A DNA stretch of 64,000 bases from Isoetes taiwanensis (taxonomy: Eukaryota > Streptophyta > Lycopodiopsida > Isoetales > Isoetaceae): positions 2,335,815 to 2,399,814 of the forward strand of contig JAJEKV010000006.1 of the NCBI GenBank assembly GCA_021234155.1, read 5' to 3'. Position numbers and translations under genes: made by a program. The notes under the pieces are model-generated. The model was not told where the DNA came from. It did no database searches and saw only the letters and a program-made list of their open reading frames with translations. Numbering within the stretch: the stretch's first letter is position 1; every line of letters starts with the position of its first letter. Shown here piece after piece: positions 53,860 through 64,000 of the stretch.

Positions 53860-55414
53860 TGTGACGTTCAAAGACGATTATCACGGTCCCGGGGCGATAT
53901 CGCATCTTGCCAATCGCAGCGTACACGCCCTCCCCCCGGCGATACGCCAACGGATAGCCAGGTAAGTAGCCTTGGGGGCAACTTGTTAGATATGTTCACA
54001 TGTTATTAATGTGCACATGTGCACATTAATGTGGGCACACCTTTCCATGTTGGCATATTTTGCCACCTAGCCATTAAAGGCAAGTGGGGCCTTTTCAATT
54101 ATCCCACATGCCAAAATGGGTAATTGAAAACCCTAGCCTAAACCCCATGTCTATTTAGGGTAGGAAAACCCTAGCTTGCTAGTTTTAGTCCTTAGGGTTT
54201 TAGAGCTCGATTTTGGCTGCCCTGGGATTAAAAAAACCGCCTCCCGGCCGCCCAAGCGGTGCGCCATCGGTTCCCACGAATTGATCAGCCCGGCCGCGGG
54301 ATGGTTGAACTTCGGTCGAGGAGCCACTCAAGGATCAGGTATTTGGTCAATTTAATAGCTTAAGGCGTCTTCTAGTCAAAGAATCAGTGAGGTTTAGACT
54401 ATTAAGTTGGCCATAGCAGCTATCTAGATCTTAGATCTGGGACACTAACTAAAGAACCTAACTCTATGATTAGATCTAGTTCTTTAGTTCTTCCGTGATG
54501 TATTTGGATGATGTATTTACGTGAACTCCTTGTATTGGGAAGGGGGGGTAGAGGCTCTAAAGCTTGTAGTTGATGCTCCTAGAGTAGCCTCTCTAGCACA
54601 CTTGTAGATTAGGCTGTGTACAAGAGCCACACCTGGTTGTGGGTGAAGGGGCGGGACCGGCTAAGAAGGAGGTTCATGTTCGACTCTTGAGCGATCCCCC
54701 GGTGTGTAAAGCCCTACGGGGATCATTGTGACTAGGTCTAATGGCTTACCAGCTGAGTGCGGGTAAGGCATGGGCTCGACCCCGTGAAGTGGTGTACACT
54801 TTCCGGTGGGTTCGGTCGAATCTGAGGCGGTGGCCCTCTAGTCACCTTGAGTCAGCATGTAGATCTCTGGAGGGAGTGATCCCTACCCGCCCCATCGGGC
54901 GGGAGGATGAGACCGAGGAATAGCCCCTTCGGCTATGCATCCCGGGGGGCTCTGATCAGTCCCGACACTTTCGACCTACTCGCAAAGTGTGCACACAGGA
55001 GGGGGGGATGGAGTGGACAACCCTATGCCATGTTCTTATGCCAGCCAACTCCATTGCCATGAATTGCATGCCCAGCGAACTCACGGAGACCCAAGCCGTC
55101 GGTCCTCCCTTGAGTCCTGAGCCTTGGGTAGGATTCCCTATGTGATGTGCTGACCATTGTCTATCAGAGATGTTGATATACCACCCCTCCGGGTGGATGG
55201 AGGATTCTGTTGGTACCGACATGTATGTTTACGCTTCATGACTAGGTAGGCCACGAGGGAGGCAGGGGTAGAATGACACCTTCACTCTTCCCCTTTGGGA
55301 CTCGTTACAGTGCGATGATATGTGGAGGGCCCTGTATCAGCATGGAGCTGGTGTGGGGGAAGAACTCCTGTTTGTATACGGTGAGGGCACCGTACACGAG
55401 TAGGGGACGTCACA
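53860..55414 (+). repeat. 3' LTR of the H3-carrying chromovirus (1555 bp)
   Basis: Begins TGTGACGTTC, ends GGGGACGTCACA, and is followed by the target duplication tgaac (55415-55419). Confidence 0.9.
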
Positions 55415-55419
55415 TGAAC

Positions 55420-55465
55420 TTCAGTTCTATACGATCGGGACGTCGTATACGAGTAGGGGACATCA
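55420..55465 (+). mobile_element. Old chromovirus 5' LTR, last part
   Basis: Continues the LTR split at 42267 (ttcagttctatacgatcggg...) and ends ggggacatca, the inverse of its start TGATGACAT. Confidence 0.8.
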
Positions 55466-55468
55466 TAG

Positions 55469-55480
55469 TGGTATCAAAGC
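55469..55480 (+). promoter_or_regulatory. Primer-binding site of the old chromovirus
   Basis: tggtatcaaagc, one base different from the standard tRNA-iMet site of the younger element. Confidence 0.8.
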
Positions 55481-55709
55481 AATGATCTTGGAGGACCAAG
55501 ATCGAGCACTGGCCATTTTTCTAGTAGTACTAACAGTCTAGATCTTCAGTCTTGGAGTTGAGATCCCAAGTATGAACCTCGAAAAATGGGGAGGGAATTT
55601 TTTTTTCCCATCAATAGTGTAAAAGAGCTAAGCGAAAGAGTTATTTAGCAAAAGTAAGTATGAAATTCTAGTAAAACTTAAAAAAAAAAAAATTGGCCCA
55701 GTAGAAAGT

Positions 55710-55782
55710 GAGTACTCGCGGAGTGCGCACGGAGCCATTTCTAAATTTTAGCTCCAGCCTCTGACACACTGTGTGAGTACTC
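55710..55782. repeat. Diverged hairpin, old element, first copy
   Basis: gagtactc opens and closes the structure; ggagc pairs with gctcc around a loop containing taaatttta. Homologous in position and loop to H1. Confidence 0.65.
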
Positions 55783-55882
55783 GACCTCCAAAATAAGGGT
55801 GAATTCTGGCTCCACTCATCGAGTAGAGGAAAATGCCCTCATATCAAGCTTTTGGAGTCACCTAGGACTTGAACAAGGCTCC

Positions 55883-55953
55883 ACTATTCATAGAGTGCGC
55901 CTGGAGCCCTATGTAAATTTTAGCTCCAGCCTCTGGCGCACTATGTGAGTAGT
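55883..55953. repeat. Diverged hairpin, old element, second copy
   Basis: catagagtgcgcc pairs with ggcgcactatg (two-base bulge); tggagc pairs with gctcca; the loop contains taaatttta. Both arms differ from H1-H4 in a matched way. Confidence 0.75.
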
Positions 55954-56112
55954 CAAAAATTTGAACCTCCATAACTTGACCTAGACAGCTCCAAATCACC
56001 TGAGATTTATTGCAATAGGACTATTAGATAGTCTAGAATCCATTTATGATCTCAAATTAGACTATAAATGTTATACTCCACCTCAAATTTTGTTTTCAAA
56101 ACTAAGGTTTAT

Positions 56113-56122
56113 TTATAAATAA
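56113..56122 (+). promoter_or_regulatory. TATA-like box of the old element's ORF2
   Basis: ttataaataa, after the hairpin pair, in the same relative position as in the younger element. Confidence 0.55.
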
Positions 56123-56278
56123 AAGCAATACCGCATTAGAAACTCGCAAGTCTTTCTCTCAGCTCAAAGTTGATGCTTTACTCCTGGATAGAAGTGCTCA
56201 AGAACATTCCTTTATTATAGTCGTCTAGACCCTCAGCATAACAACACAAGCTCAAGTGTTGGTATATCACCTCTTCTC

Positions 56279-57570
56279 ATGCCAAAGCCGTAAACCTTGA
56301 CCTAACTCTGTTGTCTTTCCAATAGAATTTGACTTAGGTACCACATTGACACTCCCTGTTGCCAGGGTATTTAGACAGGAGCTAGAGTCTAGAGCTGCCC
56401 AAGTCAATCCATGTATAGAGTATTGGACCCCCACAAAACCAATCTCTGCTGGGATCTCAGAGTATGTCCTAAACATCATGAAGGCTTTGTAAAACAAAGC
56501 TCAGTTCATGCTAAGATCACATGTCCTAATGCCCATAGACTTGAAGACTATAGGTATGTCTCTATTAATACTGGCCGAGCCATCTTGCTTGCTTATAGAG
56601 CCCAGAAAGTTGTAGGAGAGCCCTTCAAATAGTTGTATGATCTGAACCACTAGACTCTAGGATATACGAGCATTTGCTTTTGGACTATGAGGCTAGAGAC
56701 ACAAAAGAGGAAGAGGTACAACTTCTTGAAGACATTGAAGACCCAGGCGACGTACTGCCAAATGAAGGGAGGAGAGTGAAAGGCAGACTCAAGAGAGCGA
56801 AGCACAATGGCAAACAACTCTACAAATGAAACGAGTAATACAGGGCATCACTGGCCTATCAGCAATCTTCATCGAATGGAAGACATATATTAATCATCCG
56901 CATCAAGAATATTCTGGACTATCAAACACCCGGCTGCCACATCCATGAGCTCACATCAGAAAGAAGATCTCGATCCCTTCACAGACTCGACACACATGAG
57001 TTCAAATGGAAGAACGCAAGGCAGAAACATACAGGTGCAGGAGTATATCGAATGGGGAAGCCTAGATTAGCATCACGAGTTAGGGTTAAAGAGCATAATC
57101 TTCCGTCGAAATGCCAATTCATAGCGACATAGCGTATAACAACTGGAGGGAAGACCATCACGATCTCGCAGCCTAGCAGCTCAAGCAGATGTCAAGCGAC
57201 GTCCAAAAGGTGCAACAAAGCTAGGCAACTGCAAAACACCCAAGTCCAGCCATGGCGAGCTCCTAGGTCCTTGCACCAGTAGAAAGACGGTAACGACTCC
57301 ATCGATTTCAAAAATAGGGCATCGTGATGGAGGAAGGAGAAGAGACACATATCAGGGGAGGAACATCTCCGACTTGAAGGCCTATATCAGCATTAGGGGC
57401 AAGATCAAGAAGGAGGATAGTCAGTTCGAACAAGAATTCCAGATCCAAAAATGCCTGGAAACCCAAGGAAGGATGACTTCAGCGCTTCAGCCAAGTAGTT
57501 CGAGACTCGAGTGGACCCGACCCAAAGGACGGAGGAGCTGACCTAGCCAACAACCACATACACTACAACC
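56279..57570 (+). pseudogene. ORF2 homologue in the old chromovirus (decayed)
   Basis: Coding text in shifting frames: FDLGTTLTLPVARVFRQELE, QVNPCIEYW, then RYVSINTGRAILLAYRAQKV then VGEPF at about 56550-56630, then EEEVQLLEDIEDPGDVLPNE near 56710-56760. The middle block aligns with YFSFNTATAIFLTHRAR of ORF2 in the younger element, and the last block with EGEEFTLLSDIQNLGSA read in a shifted frame there. After about 56820 similarity fades. The hairpin pair and TATA box lead straight into this ORF, with no H3-like gene between. Gag and pol of the old element are not found before the sequence changes near 57570. Confidence 0.6.
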
Positions 57571-57579
57571 CCAAAATTG

Positions 57580-58040
57580 GCTCTACGTGTAGTTTTTTGC
57601 CATCTTTTTTGCAGAAAAACAACATCTAAAGACCATGCATAGTATTGTTCCGAAAATGCTAGAAACAACGCGTAATTTTTGTGTGTGGTTTTTCACACAA
57701 AAAAGGACGCATAGTTTTCGTGCATGTTTTTTAGACAAAAACGTGTAATTTTTATGTGTATTTTTTACATGATTTTTTGACAAAAACAACGCCTACATTT
57801 TATGTGTGATTTTTACAAAAACAAAAACAACGCATGGTTTTTAAGTGTGATCATCACCCAAAAACAACGCATAGCACATGGTTTGTTGGTGTGGTCTTCA
57901 TCCAAAAACAACACATGGTTTTTGTATGTAAGTTTTCCTGGCATAGTTTTCCTTCAATTGTCCACATGTTATTTGTACTAGTTATAGTGCAACCACGTGT
58001 TGTTTTTGTAAATAAGACATGTTTTTTCTATTGTAGTTTT
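57580..58040. repeat. Degenerate tandem repeat
   Basis: Imperfect units of about 35-45 bp built on aaaaacaacgcatggtttttgtgtg, with internal inverted character (aaaaac...gttttt). Confidence 0.65.
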
Positions 58041-58114
58041 AAAGAAACAATGGGTTAAACGTAAGAATAGCTCATCGATTGAGATATTCAAAAAAATCCT
58101 GATTGAATTTCTTG

Positions 58115-58190
58115 AGTGCCTTTTGGGAATCGAACCCAAATCAATTCCATTAGACATTACATAATTATGGAACTTAAAATATAAGGCATC
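58115..58190 (-). other. tRNA-like sequence, minus strand
   Basis: ttgggttcgattcccaa forms a perfect T-arm. A six-pair acceptor-like stem (tgcctt with aaggca) encloses about 72 nt. D and anticodon arms are not convincing, so this is a relic or SINE head rather than a working tRNA. Confidence 0.3.
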
Positions 58191-59386
58191 AAGCATAGAA
58201 CCTAAAATTAAAGAGCAGAGATCACTATTATTTATAGTTTTGTACATTCTGATTAGAAATGTTAATTAAAATATTAATAGCATAAAGTATCAACACTCTT
58301 GTTTAAAGCCATTGGAAGAGATAAGCTCCGATAAGCTTTTATAGGCAGATTCAGGAGAAAAATCAAAGCAAAAGAAATAGAGTACCTACTAAAACTTGAG
58401 AAAACAAACTTTGATATCTGTTCTTTGTATCTTCTGCGCAAACCAGATCCCTATAGTTTTAAAGCAAATAGATAAAATGTTTGAGAAAAAAGAAAGGACT
58501 GTCAACAGAGTAAAAGACTTGCATCTTTTACCTCAAATAATGTATCAGCAAAACAAGACAATGGGCTGAATCATGTAGTTGCAGGCCAAATCAACTAAAC
58601 CAGCATCCCTGTGGATGCAAACTGTCTACAGCAACAAAATGAAAAAAAAAAATCGTCATAAACAAACACAATATAAACACCCTAAACGCCTTTCAAGGAA
58701 AATCAGAGAAATGCATTAGAAGCAGATCTAAATATATACTGCCTTCCTAAAGATCACTGGCAGTTAGTTATTGTATCTTTACCAGCAGATAGTGCTTGGT
58801 TATCCATCGCCAAAAGTTTTATCTGTAAGCCTCAGTACAGATGGCCTCCAATGATCTCTGCAAGTAAATGATTAGCGAAGATTGATGAAAAATATCAAGA
58901 ACAAACTGTAAGAAAAACTTTTTGCTGAGATTTGTAGATGACAGCCGCTATTTAGAGCTCGAAAAATACCAAGAGGGCAGAAGTATATATCTTTGTTGAA
59001 CAAGTAAATGCATGTATCTAGAAACAAGAGAAAGGAATAGATGTAAGATAAATCATGGGCCAAGTAATTGTATATGTGAGCTTACTTCCATTACCTTTCT
59101 TCATCATTGATCACTATATATTCAAGCTCCATTTGGTTCTGCATTTACCGACAGCTCAGAAATGATAAAACAGAGAGGCTAGAAACTTAAGATTTGCATT
59201 ACTATAAAGAGCCTTAACCTTTCGGAGGAAAGATTTGTAGATGATCGCCATCGCTGCATAGATCGATTGGGGCAAAATATACAAAGGGCTAGTGTTGATC
59301 AGCAAATGTCAGGCAAGAACGGCATGCAAGAAATCCATTCAGCCATGTTTGGGCATCTCCAGCGACCTCTGGCATGTTCAGCTGCG
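58191..59386. other. Non-genic stretch
   Basis: No gene or clear repeat recognised. Confidence 0.3.
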
Positions 59387-59505
59387 ACCGCTTTGGCTAT
59401 GGCGACAGAGAAGAGAAGGGAGGCCGATTGTGGGAAGTCAGCTCCAACCGCTTTGGCTATGGCGACAGAGAAGAGAAGGGAAGCTGCTTGTCAGAAGAGA
59501 AGGCC
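59387..59505. repeat. Tandem duplication of about 60 bp
   Basis: accgctttggctatggcgac, then agagaagagaaggga, occurs twice in direct order. The surrounding 116-codon open frame is probably chance. Confidence 0.7.
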
Positions 59506-60061
59506 GGCCTGTAACATGCGGATAGGCGGGCGGTGGTATATTACAAGTAAAATTCCCCCTCTTTTTAGTTTTTGCCCGCCTAAAAATAAAAAATTGTTTC
59601 AACCAATAGCCTTTTAAAATTTTAAATTCCTGGGCAGCCGCCGGGGTCCGGGGTGCCCAGAATCTACCAGAATTCCTAGTTGGAGGCTACCCTTGACCAA
59701 GATCCTGGCCACCCTCAGCTCAGCCTGATCTTTGCTCAGATATGTGATTAGGGTTCCAGTAGCAATTTTGATTTTTCTTCAAATTTAAGATGAATGAACC
59801 GGAGCGATTTAGAATACAAACAGGCAATTTATGGCATTTTGTGAGGTGATTTGGAGCAGTTCATCAAAAAGTCAGCTTAAAAACTTGAAATGAAGCGACT
59901 GGATGCGATTTAGAAACAATACAAAACGTAGCAATCTTTGTGAGAACGTCCGTAAATAAGACCTATATGTTTTTTGTTCTAAGGGAGGGTGCCCGTTGAT
60001 GGAGCATATATGCACAAAACGGGATCGTACCTTGCCCTTCGATGGTTAGAGCAATGAGTTC

Positions 60062-63000
60062 CAACATGCCACCTTGGTGCCTAGGTGGCATGTTCGAGCC
60101 ACCTTAGCATGTTGGAGCCTAGGTGGCATATGGAGCACACGTGGCAAGTTTGAGCCACCTCGGCATGTTTGAGCCTAGGTGGCATGTTGGAATCCACGTG
60201 GCATGTTTGAGCCACCTCGGCATGTTTGAGCCTAGGTGGCATGTTGGAGCATGCGTGGCATGTTTGAGCCACCTTAAAATGTTGGAGCCTAGGTGACATG
60301 TTGGAGCCCACGTGGCATGTTTGAGCCTAGGTGGCATGTTGGAGCCTAGATGGCATATTTGACCACTTTGGCATGTTGGAGCCTAGGTGGCATGTTGGAG
60401 CCCACGTGGCATGTTTGGGCCACCTTGGCATGTTTGATTCTAGGTGGCCAAGGTGGGATGTTTGAGCCACCTTGGGATGTTTGAGCCCTAGGCATGTTGG
60501 AGCCACCTCGGCATGTTTGAGCCTAGGTGGCATGTTGGAGCCTAGGTGGCATGTTGGAGCCTAGGTGGCATGTTCGAGCCTCGGTGGCATGTTGGAGCCT
60601 AGGCGGCATGTTTGAGCAACCATGTTTGAGCCACCTTGGCATGTTGGAGCCTAAGTGGCATGTTGGAGCCAGGTGACATGTTTGAGCCACCTTGGCTGTT
60701 GGAGCTTAGGTGGCATGTTGGATCCCCCGTGGCATGTTTGAACCACCTTGGCATGTTCGGAGCCTAGGTACCATGTTCGAGCCTAGGTGGCATGTTTGAG
60801 CACCTTGGCATGTTTGAGCCACCTTGGCATGTTGGGCCTAGGTGGCATGTTGGAGCCTAGGTGGCATGTTTGAGCACCTTGGCATGTTTGAGTCTAGGTG
60901 GCATGTTTGAGCCACCTTAGGTATGTTGGAGCCCCCGTGACATGTTTGAGCCACCTTGGCATGTTGGAGCCTAGGTGGCATGTTTGAACCACCTTGACAT
61001 GTTTGAGTCTAGGTGTCATGTTGGAGCCTAGGTGCCATGTTGAAGTCTGCATGGCATATTTGAGCCACCTTGGCATGTTGGAGCCTAGGTGGCATGTTGG
61101 AGCACACGTGGCATGTTTAAGCCACCTTGGCATGTTGCAGACCCCTAGGTGGCATGTTTGAGACACCTTGTCACGTTGGAGCCTAAGTGGCATGTTGGAG
61201 CCACCTTGGCATGTTGGAGCCTAGGTGGCATGTTGGAGCCTGTTTGACCACCTTGGCATGTTTAAGCCTAGATGGCATATTGGAGCCTAGGTGGCATGTT
61301 TAAGCCACCTTGGCATGTTGGACCCTAGGTGGCATGTTTGAGCCTAGGTGGCATGTTTGAGCCACCTTGGTGTGTTTGAGCCTAGGTGGCATTTTGGATC
61401 CCACGATGGCATGTTTGAGCCACCTTGCTGAGCCTAGGTGGCATGTTGGAGCCAGCGTGGCATGTTTGAGCCACCTTGGCATGTTTGAGTCTAGGTGGCA
61501 TATTGGAGCCTAGGTGGCATGATGGAGGCCGCGTGGGATGTTTGAGCCACTTTGGCATATTTGAACCACCTTGGCATGTATGAGCCTAGGTGGCTTGTTG
61601 GACCCTATGTGGCACGTTTGAGCCACCTTGGCATGTTGAAGCCTAGGTGGCATGTTGGGAACCCAGCGTGGCATGTTTGAGCTACCTTGGCATCTTTGAG
61701 CCTAGGTGGCATGTTGGAGCCTAGATGACATGTTTGAGCCACCTTGGCATGTTGGAGCCTAGGTGGCATGTTGCAGCCCACATGGCATGTTTGAGCCACC
61801 TTGGCATGTTGGAGCCTAGGTGGCATGTTGAAGCCCACGTGGCATGCTTGAGCTTAGGTGGCATGTTGGAGCCTAGGTGGCATGTTTGATCCACCTTGGC
61901 ATGTTGGAGCCTAGATGGCATGTTGGAGCCTGCGTGGCATGTTTGAGGCTAGGTGGAATGTTGATGCCTATGTGGCATGTTGGAGCCCCTCGTGGCATGT
62001 TTGAGCTACCTTGGCATCTTTGCACCTAGGTGGCCTGTTTAAGCGTAGGTGACATGTTTGAGCCACCTTGGCATGTTGGAGCCTAGGTGGCATGTTGCAG
62101 CCCACATGGCATGTTTGAGCCACCTTGCCATGTTGGAGCATAGGCATGTTGGAGCCCACGTGGCATGCTCGAGCCTAGGTGGCATGTTGGAGCCTAGGTG
62201 GCATGTTTGAGCCACCTTGGCATGTTGGAACCTAGGTGGCATGTTGGAGCCTGCGTGGCATGTTTGAGGCTAGGTGGAATGTTGGAACCCGCGTCGCGTG
62301 GTTGAGCCACCTTGGCATGTTTGAACCACCTTGGCATGTTTGAGCCTGTGTGGCATGTTGGCATGTTTGAGCCTAGGTGGCATGTTGGAGCCTAGATGAC
62401 ATGTTTGAGCCACCTTGGCATGTTGGAGCCTAGGTGGCATGATGGAGTCCATGTGGCATGTTTGAGCCACCTTGGCATGTTGGAGTCTAGGTGGCATGTT
62501 TGAGACACCTTGGTCATGTTGGAGCCACGTGGCATGTTTGAGCCACCTTGGCATGTTGGAGCCTAGGTGGCATGTTAGAGACTGCGTGGCATGTTTGAGC
62601 CACCTTGGCATGTTTGAGCCTAGGTGGCATGTTGGAGCCTAGATGGCATGTTTGAGCCACCTTGGCATGTTGGAGCCTAGGTAGCATGTTTGAGCCTAGG
62701 TGGCATGTTGGAGCCTAGATGGCATGTTTGAGCTCCTTGGCATGTGTGAGCCACCTTGGCATGCTGGAGCCTAGGTGGCATGTTTGAGTCTAGGTCGCAT
62801 GTTTGAGCCACCTTGGCATGCTTGAGCCTAGGTGGCATGTTGGAGCCAACCTTGGCATGTTGGAGCCAAGGTGGCATGTCGGAGCCTTTGTGGCATGTTG
62901 GAGCCTAGGTGGCATGTTTGAGCCACCTTGGCATGTTGGAGCCTAGGTGGCGTGTTTGAGATAGCTTGGCATGTTGGAGCCTAGGTGGCCTTGGAGGCCA

Positions 63001-63960
63001 CTTGGCATGTTTAAGACTAGGTGGCATGTTGGAGCCTAGATGGCATGTTTAAGCCACCTTGGCATATTGGAGGTGGCATGTTTGAGCCACCTTGGTGTGT
63101 TGGAGCCTAGGTGGCATGTTGGAGCCCACGTGGCATGTTTGAGCCTAGGTGGCATGTTGGAGCCTAGGTGGCATATTTGAGCCACCTTGGCATGTTGGAG
63201 CCTAGGTGGCATGTTGGAGCCCGCGTGGCACATTTGAGCCACCTTGGCATGTTGGAGCCAAGGTGGCATGTTGTGAGCCACCTTGGTTTGTTGGAGCTTA
63301 GGTGGCATGTTTGAGCCACCTTGGCATGTTTGAGCCACATTGGCATGTTGGAGCCTAGGTGGCATGTTGGAGCCCGCATGGCATATTTGAGCCACCTTGG
63401 CATGTTGGAGCCTAGGTGGCATGTTGGAGCCCGCGTGGCACATTTTGAGCCACCTTGGCATGTTGGAGCCAAGGTGGCATGTTTGTGAGCCACCTTGGCA
63501 GGTTGGAGCCTAGGTGGCATGTTTGAGCCACCTTGGCATGTTTGAGCCACATTGGCATGTTGGAGCCTAGGTGGCATGTTGGAGCAGCGTGGCATATTTG
63601 AGCCACATTGGCATGTTGGAGCCTAGGTGGCATGTTTGAGCCACCTTGGCTTGTTGGAGCCTAGGTGGCATGTTGGAGCCAGTGTGGCATGTTTGAGCTA
63701 CCTTGGCATGTTTGAGCCTAGGTGGCATGTTGGAGCCTAGGTGACATGTTTGAGCTACCTTGGCATGTTGGAGCCTAGGTGGCATGTTGGTGCCCACGTG
63801 GCATGTTAGAGCCCACGTGGCATGTTTCAGCCACCTTGGCATGTTGGAGTCTAGGTTGCATGTTGGAGCCCACGTGGCATGTTTGAGCCACCGTGGCATG
63901 TTGGGGCCCACGTGGCATATTTGAGCCACGTTGGCATGTTGCAGCCCACGTGCCATGTTG
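60062..63960. repeat. 3.9-kb minisatellite of about 200 19-bp units
   Basis: Two 19-bp unit types alternate, ggcatgttggagcctaggt and ggcatgtttgagccacctt, giving a 38-bp dimer with many point variants (cccacgt, cctagat, ccgcgt). The unit contains cctagg and can fold (ggtggc...gccacc). Because three units equal 57 bp, long open frames of a 19-residue repeat appear on both strands; they are not evidence of a gene. The array begins and ends inside the window. Confidence 0.95.
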
Positions 63961-64000
63961 TATTTGAGTCCTTCAAGAAATGCCTATATGATGCCAAACC

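Larger units (their letters stand above)
42268..55414 (+). mobile_element. Complete Ty3/Gypsy chromovirus carrying a histone H3-like gene
   Basis: The 13,147-bp element has LTRs bounded by TGTGACGT...ACGTCACA, a 5-bp target duplication (tgaac), a primer site for initiator tRNA-Met at 43822-43833, and a purine tract at 53847-53859. Gene order is hairpin pair, ORF1 (H3-like), hairpin pair, ORF2 (unknown), gag, protease, RT, RNase H, integrase, chromodomain. Ordinary plant chromoviruses have only gag-pol, so about 4 kb between the primer site and gag is extra. The pol ORFs are broken by many small shifts, but the LTRs are mostly very similar, suggesting a young insertion or read errors (see findings). 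Confidence 0.9.

Noticed and set aside
55273-55485. 70-codon frame across the end of the 3' LTR
   Set aside because: It spans the LTR end and the target duplication, so it is a chance frame.
58115-58190. Functional tRNA gene on the minus strand
   Set aside because: Only the T-arm and part of the acceptor stem fit; D-arm and anticodon arm do not form.
60062-63960. Long minus-strand open frames (up to 143 codons) as a repeat protein gene
   Set aside because: They come from the 19-bp period in a tandem array; several overlapping frames are open at once and there is no unique sequence, start context or promoter.
60062-63960. CRISPR-like array
   Set aside because: Units are contiguous 19-bp variants with no unique spacers, and the genome is eukaryotic.

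Overview
The window is nuclear DNA of a land plant with a large, repeat-rich genome. GT-AG introns, a plant-type hexokinase, Golgi-type glycosyltransferase genes and a Ty3/Gypsy chromovirus primed by initiator tRNA-Met support this. The LINE with a pentanucleotide tail and the density of decayed elements suggest a fern or lycophyte, but that is only an impression. Host genes are few: two intact three-exon glycosyltransferase genes (16957-18724 and 31995-33893, minus strand), one dead paralogue between them (20030-21290), and a truncated hexokinase (14368-15657).

The most interesting content is in two unrelated-looking mobile elements that each encode a histone H3-like protein. (1) 1 to about 7.3 kb is a multi-gene element. 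It has a plus-strand transposase-like gene (1200-3531) and four minus-strand genes, several with their own TATA box. One, 6287 down to about 5703, begins MARTKQTAR, the H3 tail, with methionine at position 9 (K9M), and carries the H3 alphaN-alpha1 region. (2) 42268-55414 is a complete 13.1-kb LTR chromovirus with 1.55-kb LTRs, a 5-bp target duplication (tgaac), a tRNA-iMet primer site and a chromodomain integrase. Before gag it has two extra genes. ORF1 (44491-45745) starts with the exact H3 tail MARTKQTARK and ends with a complete, ungapped H3 histone fold. ORF2 (46471-48018) is an unrecognised protein.

Each extra gene of the chromovirus sits behind its own promoter cassette: two copies of a 65-70 nt near-perfect hairpin about 190-200 bp apart, then CTATAAATAG, then a similar leader. 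The chromovirus is nested in an older relative (LTR 40848-42267 plus 55420-55465, interior 55466 to about 57570). That relative has a diverged hairpin pair whose stems have changed on both sides, and an ORF2 homologue, but no visible H3 gene. The 0-7 kb element also has palindromes with TCACA...CGCG arms between its genes. The layout suggests a mobile-element strategy based on histone mimicry, plausibly to manage or evade H3K9-methylation silencing.

Region by region: 0-7.3 kb H3/K9M element; 7.5-13.5 kb LINE 3' ends, tandem duplications, a 79-bp palindrome, and Helitron-helicase-like and SINE-like pieces; 14.3-15.7 kb hexokinase remnant; 16.9-21.3 kb glycosyltransferases; 21.3-31.9 kb mostly non-genic DNA with gag-like pieces, tRNA-headed SINE-like units, a GAA microsatellite and a duplicated retroelement piece; 32-33.9 kb second intact glycosyltransferase; 34-40.8 kb MITE-like hairpins, an old chromovirus tail and a LINE endonuclease relic; 40.8-57.6 kb nested chromoviruses; 57.6-60 kb degenerate repeats; 60.06-63.96 kb a minisatellite of about 200 19-bp units.

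Many element ORFs carry single stops or one-base shifts. Several shifts lie in homopolymers, and differences between the two LTRs concentrate at CAG/CTG. Some 'disabling' changes may therefore be read errors rather than decay.
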